64,000 nucleotides of DNA from Roseovarius sp. (lineage in GTDB: Bacteria; Pseudomonadota; Alphaproteobacteria; Rhodobacterales; Rhodobacteraceae): the NCBI RefSeq assembly GCF_030373445.1, contig NZ_JAUCYU010000012.1, forward strand, positions 62,001-126,000, written 5' to 3'. The first letter of the stretch is position 1. Each line of letters opens with the position of its first letter. The position numbers and the translations under genes are program-made. The notes below the pieces were generated by a model. That model saw only the letters and a list, made by a program, of their open reading frames with translations, was not told where the DNA came from and did not search any database. Below, in pieces: positions 52,782-61,642 of this stretch.

Positions 52782-52801
52782 ATGTCGGCAATTTTCGACA
52801 T
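52782..52801. promoter_or_regulatory. Candidate AsnC operator
   Basis: Inverted repeat ATGTCG (52782-52787) ... CGACAT (52796-52801) around an AT-rich centre, followed by TTTATAC, a possible -10 box for the decarboxylase gene. It sits between the two divergent starts. Confidence 0.5.
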
Positions 52802-52875
52802 TTTATACGATCCGCCTGATGAAATCGACGAGAATTGCGCGCAGACTGGAAAGAAACGGGACGCGAGGCAGTGAC

Positions 52876-54006
52876 ATGAGAGAAACCCCGACCTGGGCCG
52901 ACCCGGCCAGCCATATCGCGCGGCACGGGCCGGACATGGCGCAGTTCTATTTTTCCCCATCGGTGTTGCAGGCGACGGCGAGGCGGTTTCGCGACGGTTT
53001 TCCGGGGCTCGTGACCTACGCGGTCAAGGCCAATGCGGGGGAGGAGGTTCTGGCGAACCTCGCGGCGTGCGGCATGCGCGCCTTCGACGTGGCGAGCCCG
53101 CGGGAGATGTACGCGGTGCGCGCCGTCTGCCCCGACGCGGTGCTGCATTACAACAACCCGGTGCGGTCGGTGGAGGAGGTCGGCATGGCCCGCGCGATGG
53201 GCGTGGCGTCCTGCTCGGTCGATTGTTTCGGGGAGCTGGCGAAGCTGGACCCGCTGCCAAGGGAGACGGAGGTGGCGGTACGGCTGGCATTGCCGGTGAG
53301 CGGGGCGGCCTATGATTTCGGCGAGAAGTTCGGGGCGGGGCCGGAGAAGGCGGCGGCGCTGTTGCGAGAGGTGGCGGCGATGGGGTTCGTGCCGGCGATG
53401 ACCTTTCATCCGGGCACCCAATGCGCCGACCCTGCGGCGTGGGGCGCCTATATCGCGGCGGCGGCGGAAGTGGCACGGGCCGCCGGCGTGCGGATCGCGC
53501 GGCTGAACGTGGGCGGCGGGTTCGCCTCGCACCGCAGCGGGGTGGCGCCGGATCTGGAGGCGATTTTCGGGCATATCGGGGAGGTGACCCGCAGCGCGTT
53601 CGGAGAGGACGCGCCGGGGCTGGTGTGCGAGCCGGGCCGGGCGATGGTGGCCGAGGCGTTCACGCTGGCGACCCGGGTGAAGGCGTTGCGCGGCTGCGGG
53701 GCGGTGTTCCTCAATGACGGGTTGTACGGCGGGCTGTTCGAGGCGCGCGACATCGGCATGGGCGACCGCATCCGGGTGATCGGCCCGGATGGCACGCCGC
53801 GCGGCGGCAAGGCGGTCGAACGGGTGGTGTTCGGGCCGACCTGCGACAGTCTCGACCGGTTGCCGGCGCCGGTGGCGTTGCCCGGCGAGATGGCGGAGGG
53901 CGATTACGTGCTGTTCGACGGCATGGGTGCCTATTCGAGCGCCATCGCCACGCGGTTCAACGGCTACGGCCCCGGCGAGGCGGTCACGGTGGCGGCATTG
54001 GCCTGA
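52876..54006 (+). CDS. Ornithine/diaminopimelate decarboxylase family (PLP, fold III)
   Basis: 376 residues. AVKANAGEEVLANLAACGMRAFDVASPREM contains the PLP Lys in the VKAN motif. MTFHPGTQC and NVGGGFASHRSG (Gly-rich phosphate loop) and EPGRAMVAEAF follow. FGPTCDSLDRLPAP and FDGMGAYSSA complete the dimer-forming active site (Cys in CDSLD, Tyr in GAYS). Motifs fit ornithine or lysine/ornithine decarboxylase, which would yield polyamines. ATG 52876 gives the best N-terminus; another at 52819 in frame is possible. The neighbouring AsnC regulator suggests amino-acid control. Confidence 0.9.
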   Translation: MRETPTWADPASHIARHGPDMAQFYFSPSVLQATARRFRDGFPGLVTYAVKANAGEEVLANLAACGMRAFDVASPREMYAVRAVCPDAVLHYNNPVRSVEEVGMARAMGVASCSVDCFGELAKLDPLPRETEVAVRLALPVSGAAYDFGEKFGAGPEKAAALLREVAAMGFVPAMTFHPGTQCADPAAWGAYIAAAAEVARAAGVRIARLNVGGGFASHRSGVAPDLEAIFGHIGEVTRSAFGEDAPGLVCEPGRAMVAEAFTLATRVKALRGCGAVFLNDGLYGGLFEARDIGMGDRIRVIGPDGTPRGGKAVERVVFGPTCDSLDRLPAPVALPGEMAEGDYVLFDGMGAYSSAIATRFNGYGPGEAVTVAALA

Positions 54007-54081
54007 TCGGGTCTGGACACTCGGCGCCCAAGGGCTAGGGTCGGGCACATTCCGACACAGGCCAGAGGACCCCGCTGACCC

Positions 54082-56379
54082 ATGCAGAAATTCGGCAAGA
54101 GCCAACCGGCCTCCCGCCTCGAAGATGCGCGTTTCCTGACCGGCCATGGCCGGTATCTCGACGATACCCCGCCGGAAGAGGCGCTGCGCGTCTATTTCCT
54201 GCGCTCGCCCATGGCGCATGCGACGATTGCGTCGATCGACCTTGAAGCCGCGAAGGAGGCGCCGGGCGTGCACCTCGTGCTGGATGGCGAGGGGCTGCGC
54301 GACGCGGGCGTGACCGAGGGGCTGGCCGCCGTGACGGTGGAGAACCGCGACGGCAGCAAGGGCGCCGCCCCGCGCCGGCCGCTTCTGGCCGAGGGGCGGG
54401 TGCGGTTCGTGGGCGAGGCGGTGGCGATGGTCGTGGCCGACAGCCTGCAGGAGGCGCGGGATGCCGCCGAGCTGATCGAGGTCGATTACGAGGATTTGCC
54501 GGTGCACATGGCGCTGGCCCCCGGCGGCGAGCTGCTGCACGAGGACGTGCCGGAGAACCGGGCGTTCGACTGGGCGCTGGGCGATGAAGAGGGCACGGAG
54601 AAGGCCATTGCCGAGGCCGCGCACGTGGTGCGGCTGTCGGTGGGCGACAACCGCATCATCTCGAACCCGATGGAGCCGCGCGGGGCGTGGGCCGCCATGG
54701 AGGACGGGCGCCTGCACCTGTCATTCGGTGGGCAGGGCGTGTGGAACACCAAGCGAAACGGGGCGAAGATCTATGGGATCGAGCCCGAGGAGATTCGCGT
54801 GACCATCCCGGATGTGGGCGGTGGGTTCGGCACCAAGGCGCCGGATTATCCCGAGACCTATCTCGTGGGGCAGGCGGCAAGGATGCTGGAGCGCCCGGTG
54901 CGCTGGTATGCCGACCGGTCGGAAACGATGCTGGCCGACAATGCGGGGCGCGACCTGGAGCATGACCTGACGCTGGCGTTCGACGAGGATCTGAGGATCA
55001 CCGCCTACCGGGTCGAGACGCGCTGCAACATGGGGGCGTATAACAGCGGGCTGAACCAGCCGATCCAGACGGTGCTGTTTTCCAAGGTGTTGACCGGGGT
55101 CTACGACATCCAGACCGCGTACCAGCATGTCGAGGGGTTCTATACCAACACCACGCAGGTCGATGCCTATCGCGGGGCCGGGCGGCCCGAGGCGATCTAT
55201 GCGCTGGAGCGGGCGATGGACCGGGCGGCGCGGGAGCTTGGCGTGGATACGTGGGAGCTTCACCGGCGGAACTTCATCAGGCCGGAGCAGTTTCCTTATA
55301 CTTCCTTTACCGGCGAGACCTATGATGTGGGCGAGTTCGCGCGGCTGCTCGACCGGGTCGAGGCGCAGGCGGATCGCGACGGGTTCGCGGCGCGGAAGGC
55401 GGAGAGTGAAGGCAAGGGCAAGCTGCGCGGCATGGGGCTGTGCTATTATATCGAGGCGATCCTCGGCAATCCGACCGAGACCGCGAAGGTGGAGTTTCAC
55501 GAGGATGGCACGGTGTCGATCTACGTAGGCACGCAGTCGAACGGGCAGGGGCACGAGACGGCCTATGCCCGGTTCCTGTCGGACCAGACGGGGATTCCGG
55601 TGGAGCAGATCCGCGTGGTGCAGGGCGACAGCGACCGGATCGAGAAGGGCGGCGGCACGGGCGGCTCGCGCTCGGTGACGACGCAGAACAACGCGACGCT
55701 GGCGACGGTGGGAAAGATGGTGGAGGCGTTCACGCCCTACCTGGCCGAGAAGATGGGCGTGGCGGCGGAGGATGTGAGTTTCGACGACGAGACCTTCCGC
55801 GCGCCGGGCTCGAACGTGACGCCGACCTTCGTGGAAGCTGCCGAGATGGCGCGGGCGGACGGGCGGACAGACCTGCTGGTGCACGAGGAGACGGCGACGC
55901 TTCCGGGCCGGTCCTATCCCAACGGCGCGCACGTGGCCGAGGTGGAGGTGGACCCCGAGACGGGGCACGTGACGCTGGAGCGCTACACGGTGGTCGACGA
56001 TTTCGGCAACCTGATCAACCCGATGCTGGCCGAAGGTCAGGTACATGGCGGCAGCGTGCAGGGCATCGGCCAGGCGCTGTGGGAGCATGTGGGCTATGAC
56101 GAGGATGGCCAGCTTCTGACCGGGAGTTTCATGGACTATGCCATGCCACGGGCCGATGATGTGCCGATGATCGGCTTTACCTCGGAACCGGTGCCCTCGA
56201 CGGCGAACGTAATGGGCATGAAGGGCTGTGGCGAGGCCGGCACGGTGGGGGCGATGGCGGCGACGGCGAATGCCGTGGCCGACGCGCTGTGGCAACGGGG
56301 GGTGCGGCAGGCCGACATGCCGTTCACGCCGTCGCGCGTATGGGACATGCTGAACGATGCAATGGCGCCGGTGGGTTGA
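54082..56379 (+). CDS. Xanthine-dehydrogenase family molybdopterin-binding large subunit (CoxL-like, orphan)
   Basis: 765 residues. Large-subunit domain of molybdenum hydroxylases: SRLEDARFLTGHGRYLDD at the N-terminus, VGEAVAMVVAD (about 110-120), GGGFGTKAPDYPE, the form-II-like active-site loop AYRGAGRPEAIYALER (about 366-381), NGQGHETAYARF, GGGTGGSRSVTTQNN and the Glu in MKGCGEAGTVGAM (about 728), the catalytic base of the family. AYRGAGR rather than AYxCSFR argues against true CO dehydrogenase. No FAD (M) or 2Fe-2S (S) subunit gene is adjacent, so the holoenzyme is completed elsewhere or is unusual. Overlaps the next gene by 23 bp. Confidence 0.92.
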   Translation: MQKFGKSQPASRLEDARFLTGHGRYLDDTPPEEALRVYFLRSPMAHATIASIDLEAAKEAPGVHLVLDGEGLRDAGVTEGLAAVTVENRDGSKGAAPRRPLLAEGRVRFVGEAVAMVVADSLQEARDAAELIEVDYEDLPVHMALAPGGELLHEDVPENRAFDWALGDEEGTEKAIAEAAHVVRLSVGDNRIISNPMEPRGAWAAMEDGRLHLSFGGQGVWNTKRNGAKIYGIEPEEIRVTIPDVGGGFGTKAPDYPETYLVGQAARMLERPVRWYADRSETMLADNAGRDLEHDLTLAFDEDLRITAYRVETRCNMGAYNSGLNQPIQTVLFSKVLTGVYDIQTAYQHVEGFYTNTTQVDAYRGAGRPEAIYALERAMDRAARELGVDTWELHRRNFIRPEQFPYTSFTGETYDVGEFARLLDRVEAQADRDGFAARKAESEGKGKLRGMGLCYYIEAILGNPTETAKVEFHEDGTVSIYVGTQSNGQGHETAYARFLSDQTGIPVEQIRVVQGDSDRIEKGGGTGGSRSVTTQNNATLATVGKMVEAFTPYLAEKMGVAAEDVSFDDETFRAPGSNVTPTFVEAAEMARADGRTDLLVHEETATLPGRSYPNGAHVAEVEVDPETGHVTLERYTVVDDFGNLINPMLAEGQVHGGSVQGIGQALWEHVGYDEDGQLLTGSFMDYAMPRADDVPMIGFTSEPVPSTANVMGMKGCGEAGTVGAMAATANAVADALWQRGVRQADMPFTPSRVWDMLNDAMAPVG

Positions 56380-57418
56380 GAGGCTATATGGCCTGTTCCG
56401 CCCGGGCCTGCGCCACGGGCAGAGCCGGTACGAGGGCACGCGGGGGCAGGTCACCCATGTGATCATCCTCGACGGGACCATGTCGACGCTGGACAAGGGG
56501 CACGAAAGCAACGCGGGGCTGGCCTATCGCCTGCTGAGCGAGTTGCGCGGGGCGCGTCTGTCGCTCTATTACGAGGCCGGCGTGCAGTGGCAGGACTGGA
56601 GCACCACGGGCGACGTGATCCTGGGCCGGGGGATCAACCGGCAGATCCGGCGGGCCTATGGCTATCTTGCCAGCCGCTATCGCGCCGGCGACCGGATCAT
56701 CCTGATGGGCTATTCGCGGGGGGCCTATGCCGTGCGGTCGCTGGCGGGGATCATCGACCAGGTGGGTCTTCTGAAGGCGCAGGACGCGACCGAGCGGAAC
56801 ATCATGACCGCCTATCGCCATTACCAGGCGGGGGGCGAGACCGCGGCCGAGCGGGCCTTTGTCGAGGCCTATTGCCACGAGGCGGTGGAGATCGAGATGA
56901 TCGGGGTCTGGGACACGGTGAAGGCGCTGGGCCTGCGGTTGCCGGTGATCTGGCGCTGGTCGGAGCCGGCGCACGCGTTCCACAACCACCGGCTGGGGCC
57001 CGCGATCCGGCGCGGGTATCACGCGCTGGCGCTGGACGAGACGCGCGAGGTCTATTCGCCGGTCCTGTGGGAGACGCCGGAGGGGTTTGACGGCAAGGTC
57101 GAACAGGTCTGGTTCCGCGGCAATCACGGCGACGTCGGCGGCCAGCTTGGCGGGGTCGAGGCGGCAAGGCCGCTGGCCAACGTGCCGTTCCGCTGGATGA
57201 TGGGCAAGCTGGAGGAATGCGGCGTGGCCCTGCCCGAAGGGTGGGAGGCGCGGTTCCCGGCCGATCCGGATGCGCCGTCCTGCGGGTCGTGGGGCGGCTG
57301 GGGCAAGATCTTCCTGCTGCGCCGCGCCCGGGTGGTGGGGAAGGACCCCTCGGAGCGCCTGCACGAAAGCGTGCGGGGGCGGGAGGACCTGATGGCGCAC
57401 GTGGCGGCGGCTCAGTGA
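56357..57418 (+). CDS. DUF2235 domain hydrolase (Tle1-like)
   Basis: 353 residues. VTHVIILDGTMSTLDKG, RRAYGYLASRYRAGDRIILMGYSRGAYAVRSLAGIIDQVG and VWDTVKALGLRLP are DUF2235 landmarks; GYSRGAY holds the GxSxG nucleophile. WFRGNHGDVGGQLGG contains the Asp/His region of the active site. DUF2235 appears in type VI secretion phospholipases (Tle1) but also in stand-alone proteins; no T6SS gene is present, so the latter is more likely here. Its start lies inside the CoxL-like gene (23 bp overlap), so translation is probably coupled to it. The ATG at 56357 lacks a strong ribosome-binding site. Confidence 0.85.
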   Translation: MQWRRWVERLYGLFRPGLRHGQSRYEGTRGQVTHVIILDGTMSTLDKGHESNAGLAYRLLSELRGARLSLYYEAGVQWQDWSTTGDVILGRGINRQIRRAYGYLASRYRAGDRIILMGYSRGAYAVRSLAGIIDQVGLLKAQDATERNIMTAYRHYQAGGETAAERAFVEAYCHEAVEIEMIGVWDTVKALGLRLPVIWRWSEPAHAFHNHRLGPAIRRGYHALALDETREVYSPVLWETPEGFDGKVEQVWFRGNHGDVGGQLGGVEAARPLANVPFRWMMGKLEECGVALPEGWEARFPADPDAPSCGSWGGWGKIFLLRRARVVGKDPSERLHESVRGREDLMAHVAAAQ

Positions 57419-57450
57419 CTTCGGGCGCTGGCGCGGGTGGCTATCGGCGG

Positions 57451-57565
57451 ATTTCGAGTATTTGGGCCAAGAAGAAGCGGGGCCTGCGCTGCTTCTTCTG
57501 GCAGGAAGTATCCCGGGGGAACGTTGAAGTTCGGTACGAATTTCAACGTGGGGGGCAGCGCCCCC
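57451..57565. repeat. Composite palindromic intergenic element, copy 6
   Basis: Diverged arms AGTATTTGGGCCAAGAAGAAG (57457-57477) and CTTCTTCTGGCAGGAAGTATCCCGG (57492-57516), then GTTGAAGTT..AATTTCAAC (57522-57546) and a GGGGGGC/GCCCCC hairpin (57549-57565). It separates the convergent DUF2235 and thioesterase genes. Confidence 0.85.
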
Positions 57566-57584
57566 TCGACGGGTGCGGGTGGTG

Positions 57585-58082
57585 TCAGCCGTCTGCGCTC
57601 ATGATCAGGCAGGTGGTGGAGGCGGTGGCGTAGAGCTTGCCGTCTTCGGCGCCGCGGATTTCCCCGGTGGAGACGCCGGTGCGGCGGCCGGCATGGCTGA
57701 CCTGTCCGATGCCGTCGACCCGGGTGCCCAGCGGAATGGCGCGGGTGATGTTCACCTTGTATTCGAGCGTCGTGTAATGCTGGCCCTTCTGCAGCATGGT
57801 CATCAGCGCGCAGGCCATGCAGCTGTCGAGAAGGGTGCCGTACCAGCCGCCATGGACGCCGCGCATCGGGTTGGTGACATGAAATTCGGGCGTCCCCGAA
57901 AAGACCACGCGGCCCTTTTCGACGCTGGTGAGCTCAAAACCCATGGTGGCGCCGATCGGGGGGCCGGAGAGCTTGCCGGAGAGGATATCCTGCATGAACT
58001 CGAGCCCGCTACGCGACAGGAGGTCGGTCATGTCCGGCAGGTCTTCGAGGGTTTCGGCGACGTGGGGTTCGGTATCGGACAT
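57585..58082 (-). CDS. PaaI family thioesterase (hotdog fold)
   Basis: 165 residues. RGVHGGWYGTLLDSCMACALMT is the HGG loop with the catalytic Asp; TTLEYKVNITRAIPLGTRVDGIGQVSHAGRRTGVSTGEIRG is the second half of the hotdog domain. Such enzymes hydrolyse CoA thioesters of phenylacetate, fatty acids and related compounds. ATG 58082 follows a GAGG box; another in-frame ATG at 58094 is less favoured. It stands alone between the DUF2235 gene (convergent) and metF (same strand, about 160 bp upstream, separated by a terminator). Confidence 0.9.
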   Translation of the reverse strand: MSDTEPHVAETLEDLPDMTDLLSRSGLEFMQDILSGKLSGPPIGATMGFELTSVEKGRVVFSGTPEFHVTNPMRGVHGGWYGTLLDSCMACALMTMLQKGQHYTTLEYKVNITRAIPLGTRVDGIGQVSHAGRRTGVSTGEIRGAEDGKLYATASTTCLIMSADG

Positions 58083-58160
58083 GCGGGGCCTCATTCGTTT
58101 GCGGCCAAGCGTATGTGGCCCCCGCCACGCGGGGCAAGTCTGACGCTACGGCATGAAAAA

Positions 58161-58193
58161 GGCCCGGCCTGCTTGGGATGCTGAGGCCGGGCC
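58161..58193 (-). terminator. Intrinsic terminator of metF
   Basis: GGCCCGGCCT (58161-58170) pairs with AGGCCGGGCC (58184-58193). The AAAAA at 58156-58160 gives the T run on the minus strand. Confidence 0.88.
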
Positions 58194-58239
58194 GGAGGGA
58201 CGGGGGCGGAGATCCCCGACCAGAGAGTCGTGAGTGGTA

Positions 58240-59112
58240 TCAGGCGACGTCGCGCAGTTCGACCTGCGAGCGGACGCCAAGCGCGTGGCAGACGTCGCGG
58301 GTGAGGTCGGGACGGTTGAGCGTGTAGAAATGCAGGTGCTCGACGCCGCCGTCGATCAGCTTGCTGCAGAGCTCGGTCGCCACGGCAACGGCCAGCAGGT
58401 CGGCGCGGCCGTCGTCATGGGCCTCGGCCTTCTCGAAGGCGTCGGCCAGCCATTTCGGGATCGAGGTGCCGCAGGATTCGGCGAAGCGGCGGGCGCCCTT
58501 CCAGTTCTCGATGGGCAGGATGCCGGGCAGGATGGGCGCGGTGATGCCGGCCTTGTCGCAGGCGTCGCGGAAGCGGAAGAAGGTGTCGGCCTCGAAGAAG
58601 AACTGGGTGATCGCCTCGTCCGCGCCCGCGTCGAACTTGCGCTTGAGGTAGTCTACATCGGCCCCCGGGTCGGCGGCCTCGGGGTGTTTCTCGGGGTAGG
58701 CGCCGACGCGGATCTTGAACTTGCCGGTTTCGGCCAGGGCCGAGATCAGCTCGCAGCTGTCGGAAAAGCCGTCAGGATGCGGGGTGAAGCCGCCCGAGCC
58801 CTTGGGCGGGTCGCCGCGCAGGGCCACGATCTCGTTCACGCCCGCCTCGGCGAAGGTGTCGGCGATGGCCAGCGTTTCCTCGCGGCTGGCGTCGACGCAG
58901 GTCAGGTGCGCGGCCACGTTGAGGCCGGAGGTCTTGTGCAGGGTCGCCACCGCGTCACGGGTCAGCTCGCGCGTGGTGCCGCCGGCGCCGTAGGTGACCG
59001 ACACGAAGGACGGGTCGAGCGGGGCGAGCGCCTGCACGGTGTCCCAGAGGCGGAAGGAGGCCTCGAGCGACTTGGGCGGGAAGAACTCGAAAGAGACGGA
59101 CGGGGCGGTCAT
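58240..59112 (-). CDS. metF: Methylenetetrahydrofolate reductase
   Basis: 290 residues, the bacterial length without the regulatory domain. SFEFFPPKS is the Glu-containing N-terminal motif; SVTYGAGGTTRELT, HLTCVDASREE, IVALRGDPPKGSG and FFFEADTFFRFRDAC (FAD site) and LPGILPIENW follow. It makes 5-methyl-THF for methionine synthesis using NADH and FAD. It is divergent from metR. The gap (about 100 bp) contains a MetR-type box. Confidence 0.96.
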   Translation of the reverse strand: MTAPSVSFEFFPPKSLEASFRLWDTVQALAPLDPSFVSVTYGAGGTTRELTRDAVATLHKTSGLNVAAHLTCVDASREETLAIADTFAEAGVNEIVALRGDPPKGSGGFTPHPDGFSDSCELISALAETGKFKIRVGAYPEKHPEAADPGADVDYLKRKFDAGADEAITQFFFEADTFFRFRDACDKAGITAPILPGILPIENWKGARRFAESCGTSIPKWLADAFEKAEAHDDGRADLLAVAVATELCSKLIDGGVEHLHFYTLNRPDLTRDVCHALGVRSQVELRDVA

Positions 59113-59167
59113 GGGGGCGGATTCCTTTGCAAAGCCTGCTTGCCCTTATGTCGCATTTGCGCGAACG

Positions 59168-59180
59168 TGAGACAACTTCA
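59168..59180. promoter_or_regulatory. Candidate MetR binding site
   Basis: TGAG-ACAAC-TTCA matches the enterobacterial MetR consensus TGAA-N5-TTCA with one mismatch. TTCATAAACTTCAT around it adds further TTCA half-sites. It lies between divergent metF and metR, as expected for autoregulation and metF activation. Confidence 0.5.
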
Positions 59181-59213
59181 TAAACTTCATGATCTAGATG
59201 AGGCTGGCTAATA

Positions 59214-60143
59214 ATGCATATCGACTTCCGGCATCTGCGGACGATCCGCGCGATCCACCAGTCGGGCGGGCTGGCCAAGGCGGCGGAGCTTCTGCACATC
59301 ACCCAGTCGGCGCTCAGCCACCAGATCAAGGGGTTGGAGGACCAGGCCGGGGTCGAGCTCTTTGTCAGGCGGTCCAGGCCCTTGCGCCTTTCGGCGGCGG
59401 GGCTGCGGCTGTTGCGGGTGGCCGAGAAGGTGCTGCCCGAGATCGAGGCGCTGGAGGCGGAGTTCGAGGGGCTGCGGCAGGGCAGCGCCGGGCGGTTGCA
59501 TATCGCCATCGAGTGCCATGCCTGTTTCGAATGGCTGTTCCCGGTGCTGGAGCAGTTCCGCAAATCCTGGGGGGACGTGGACGTGGATATCCGGCCCGGG
59601 CTGGCCTTCGACGCGCTGCCCGCGCTGCAGAAGGAGGAGGTCGATCTTGTCGTGTCGTCGGACCCGGAGGACATGGAGGGCATCACCTTCCGGCCGCTTT
59701 TCGATTACGAGCCGGTATTCGTGGCCTCGTCGCAGCATCCGCTGGCGGAGAAGGATTTCATCGAGGCGGAGGACCTGCGGGGCGAGACGCTGATCACCTA
59801 CCCGGTGGAGCGGACGCGGCTGGACGTGTTCACCGAGTTGCTGACGCCCGCCCGGGTGGAGCCGCGGGCGGTGCGGCAGGTGGAGCTGACGGCGGTGATA
59901 CTGCTGCTGGTGGCGTCGAACCGTGGGGTGGCGGTGCTGCCGGACTGGGTACTGCGGGAGCAGCGGGCCAGTTCGGATTACATCACCCGGCGGCTGACGG
60001 AAAAGGGCGTGACCAAGCGGCTTTACGCGGCGATCCGGGAGGATGACGGCGACAAGCCGTTCATGGCGCACCTGTTGCGGCTGGCGCGGGAGATCCCGGT
60101 CAGGATGCAGCGGCGGGCGAAGGAAGTGACCGCGGTGGAGTAG
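59214..60143 (+). CDS. metR: LysR-family regulator MetR
   Basis: 309 residues. The N-terminal HTH (DFRHLRTIRAIHQSGGLAKAAELLHITQSALSHQIKGLEDQAGVELFVRR) and LRLSAAGLRLLRVAEKVLPEIEALEAEF linker helix, then a periplasmic-binding-type co-inducer domain containing LHIAIECHACFEWLFPVLEQF, which is typical of MetR and its homocysteine sensing. The gene is divergent from metF, the usual arrangement. Start ATG 59214. Confidence 0.93.
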   Translation: MHIDFRHLRTIRAIHQSGGLAKAAELLHITQSALSHQIKGLEDQAGVELFVRRSRPLRLSAAGLRLLRVAEKVLPEIEALEAEFEGLRQGSAGRLHIAIECHACFEWLFPVLEQFRKSWGDVDVDIRPGLAFDALPALQKEEVDLVVSSDPEDMEGITFRPLFDYEPVFVASSQHPLAEKDFIEAEDLRGETLITYPVERTRLDVFTELLTPARVEPRAVRQVELTAVILLLVASNRGVAVLPDWVLREQRASSDYITRRLTEKGVTKRLYAAIREDDGDKPFMAHLLRLAREIPVRMQRRAKEVTAVE

Positions 60144-60195
60144 GGAAGGCTTCGGTTCGGATTAGTCGTGCGCGGCTCGGCCCACCAGGAACGCC

Positions 60196-61425
60196 TCACA
60201 TCTTCTGCTGCGTGTATTTCCTCAGCTCGGCCCGGGCCACCTGGCGGCGGTGCACCGCGTCGGGACCGTCGGCAAGGCGCAGGGTGCGCAGGTGGGTCCA
60301 CATGGCGGATAGCGGGACGTCCTGGCTGACGCCCTGGCCGCCGAACATCTGCACGGCCTCGTCGACGACCTTGAGCGCCACGCGGGGCGCGACCACCTTG
60401 ATCTGGGATATCCACGGGGCGGCGGCGCGGGCATCGCCCTGGTCCATCATCCAGGCGGCCTTGAGGCAGAGCAGGCGGGCCTGTTCGATCTCCATTCGGG
60501 CCTCGGCGATGATGTCGTAATTGGCGCCAAGCTGGACCAGCGGCTTGCCGAAGGCCTCGCGCTCGATGCCGCGGCGGCACATCAGCTCCAGCGCCGCCTC
60601 GGCCTGGCCGATGGCGCGCATGCAGTGGTGGATGCGGCCCGGCCCGAGGCGGCCCTGGGCGATCTCGAAGCCGCGCCCCTCGCCGAGGAGCAGGTTTTCC
60701 ACCGGCACGCGGACATCGGTGAAGCGGATATGCATGTGACCGTGGGGCGCGTCGTCATGGCCGTAGACCTGCATCGGGCGGAGTTTCTCGATGCCGGGCG
60801 TGTCGGCGGGGACCACGATCATCGAATGGCGCTTGTGCCTGGGCAGGTCGTCGCCGCCGGTTTTCACCATGACGATATAGACCTTGCAGCGCGGGTCGCC
60901 CGCGCCGGAAGCCCACCATTTCTCGCCGTTGAGCAGGTAGGTGTCGCCGTCGCGCACGCAGGACATCTCGAGGTTGGTGGCGTCGGAGCTGGCGACCTGC
61001 GGTTCGGTCATGAGGTAGGCGCTGCGGATCTCGCCCTCGAGGAGCGGGGTGAGCCAGCGGTCTTTCATGTCGTCGGTGCCGTAGCGCTCGAACACCTCCA
61101 TGTTGCCGGTGTCGGGGGCGTTGCAGTTGAACACCTCGGCGCCCATCGGCGTCTTGCCCATCTCCTCGGCGAAGCAGGCGTATTCGACGGTGGTCAGGCC
61201 GAAGCCACGCGCGCTGTCGGTGAGCCAGAAGTTCCAGAGGCCTGCCTCCCTGGCCTTTGCCTTGAGACCTTCGAGGATCTCGGCCTGTCGGGCGGTATAG
61301 GCCCAGCGGTCGCCCTTGGCGATCTCGGCGTGATACTCGGCCTCGAGCGGGGCGATCTCGTCGCGGACCATGGCGGCCACGCGGTCAAGCAACGTCCTGA
61401 TCTCGGGCCTGATCGAGAAATCCAT
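60196..61425 (-). CDS. Acyl-CoA dehydrogenase family protein
   Basis: 409 residues. FAD enzyme fold: MDFSIRPEIRTLLDRVAAMVRDEIAPLEAEYH (N-terminal helical part), AYLMTEPQVASSDATN (FAD loop), INGEKWWASGAG-type LNGEKWWASGAGDPRCKVYIVMVKTG, GFEIAQGRLGPGRIHHCMRAIGQAE and the C-terminal helices with AVQMFGGQGVSQDVPLSAMWTHLRTLRLADGPDAVHRR. The GGQGV region carries the FAD-binding signature. Similar to the ACAD10/11-like bacterial clade; substrate is uncertain. ATG 61425 starts at the usual MDF; upstream in-frame ATG would add a Cys/Arg-rich piece. Confidence 0.93.
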   Translation of the reverse strand: MDFSIRPEIRTLLDRVAAMVRDEIAPLEAEYHAEIAKGDRWAYTARQAEILEGLKAKAREAGLWNFWLTDSARGFGLTTVEYACFAEEMGKTPMGAEVFNCNAPDTGNMEVFERYGTDDMKDRWLTPLLEGEIRSAYLMTEPQVASSDATNLEMSCVRDGDTYLLNGEKWWASGAGDPRCKVYIVMVKTGGDDLPRHKRHSMIVVPADTPGIEKLRPMQVYGHDDAPHGHMHIRFTDVRVPVENLLLGEGRGFEIAQGRLGPGRIHHCMRAIGQAEAALELMCRRGIEREAFGKPLVQLGANYDIIAEARMEIEQARLLCLKAAWMMDQGDARAAAPWISQIKVVAPRVALKVVDEAVQMFGGQGVSQDVPLSAMWTHLRTLRLADGPDAVHRRQVARAELRKYTQQKM

Positions 61426-61642
61426 GCACGGCTCCTGTCGTCGTCGTGGTTGGCCCCGCGGGGGGCGGGGTGGCCACATCTCTTGACCGTTTCGGCAGGA
61501 TTGTCGCCGTAATGTCAACACGTATCCCCGGAAATCCCCAATTCCCGCCACAAAGCCGGGCTAGGGTGACCGGCAGAACGAGTTCCCTGTCGCAAAGGCC
61601 CGGTCACGGGCCGGGGCGGACAGGGTGTAAGGGGTGTTTCGA

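Noticed and set aside
54082..56379. Aerobic CO dehydrogenase
   Set aside because: The active-site loop is AYRGAGR rather than AYxCSFR, and the other two subunits are missing.
56357..57418. Type VI secretion effector locus
   Set aside because: DUF2235 alone is not enough; no VgrG, PAAR, Hcp or immunity gene is nearby.
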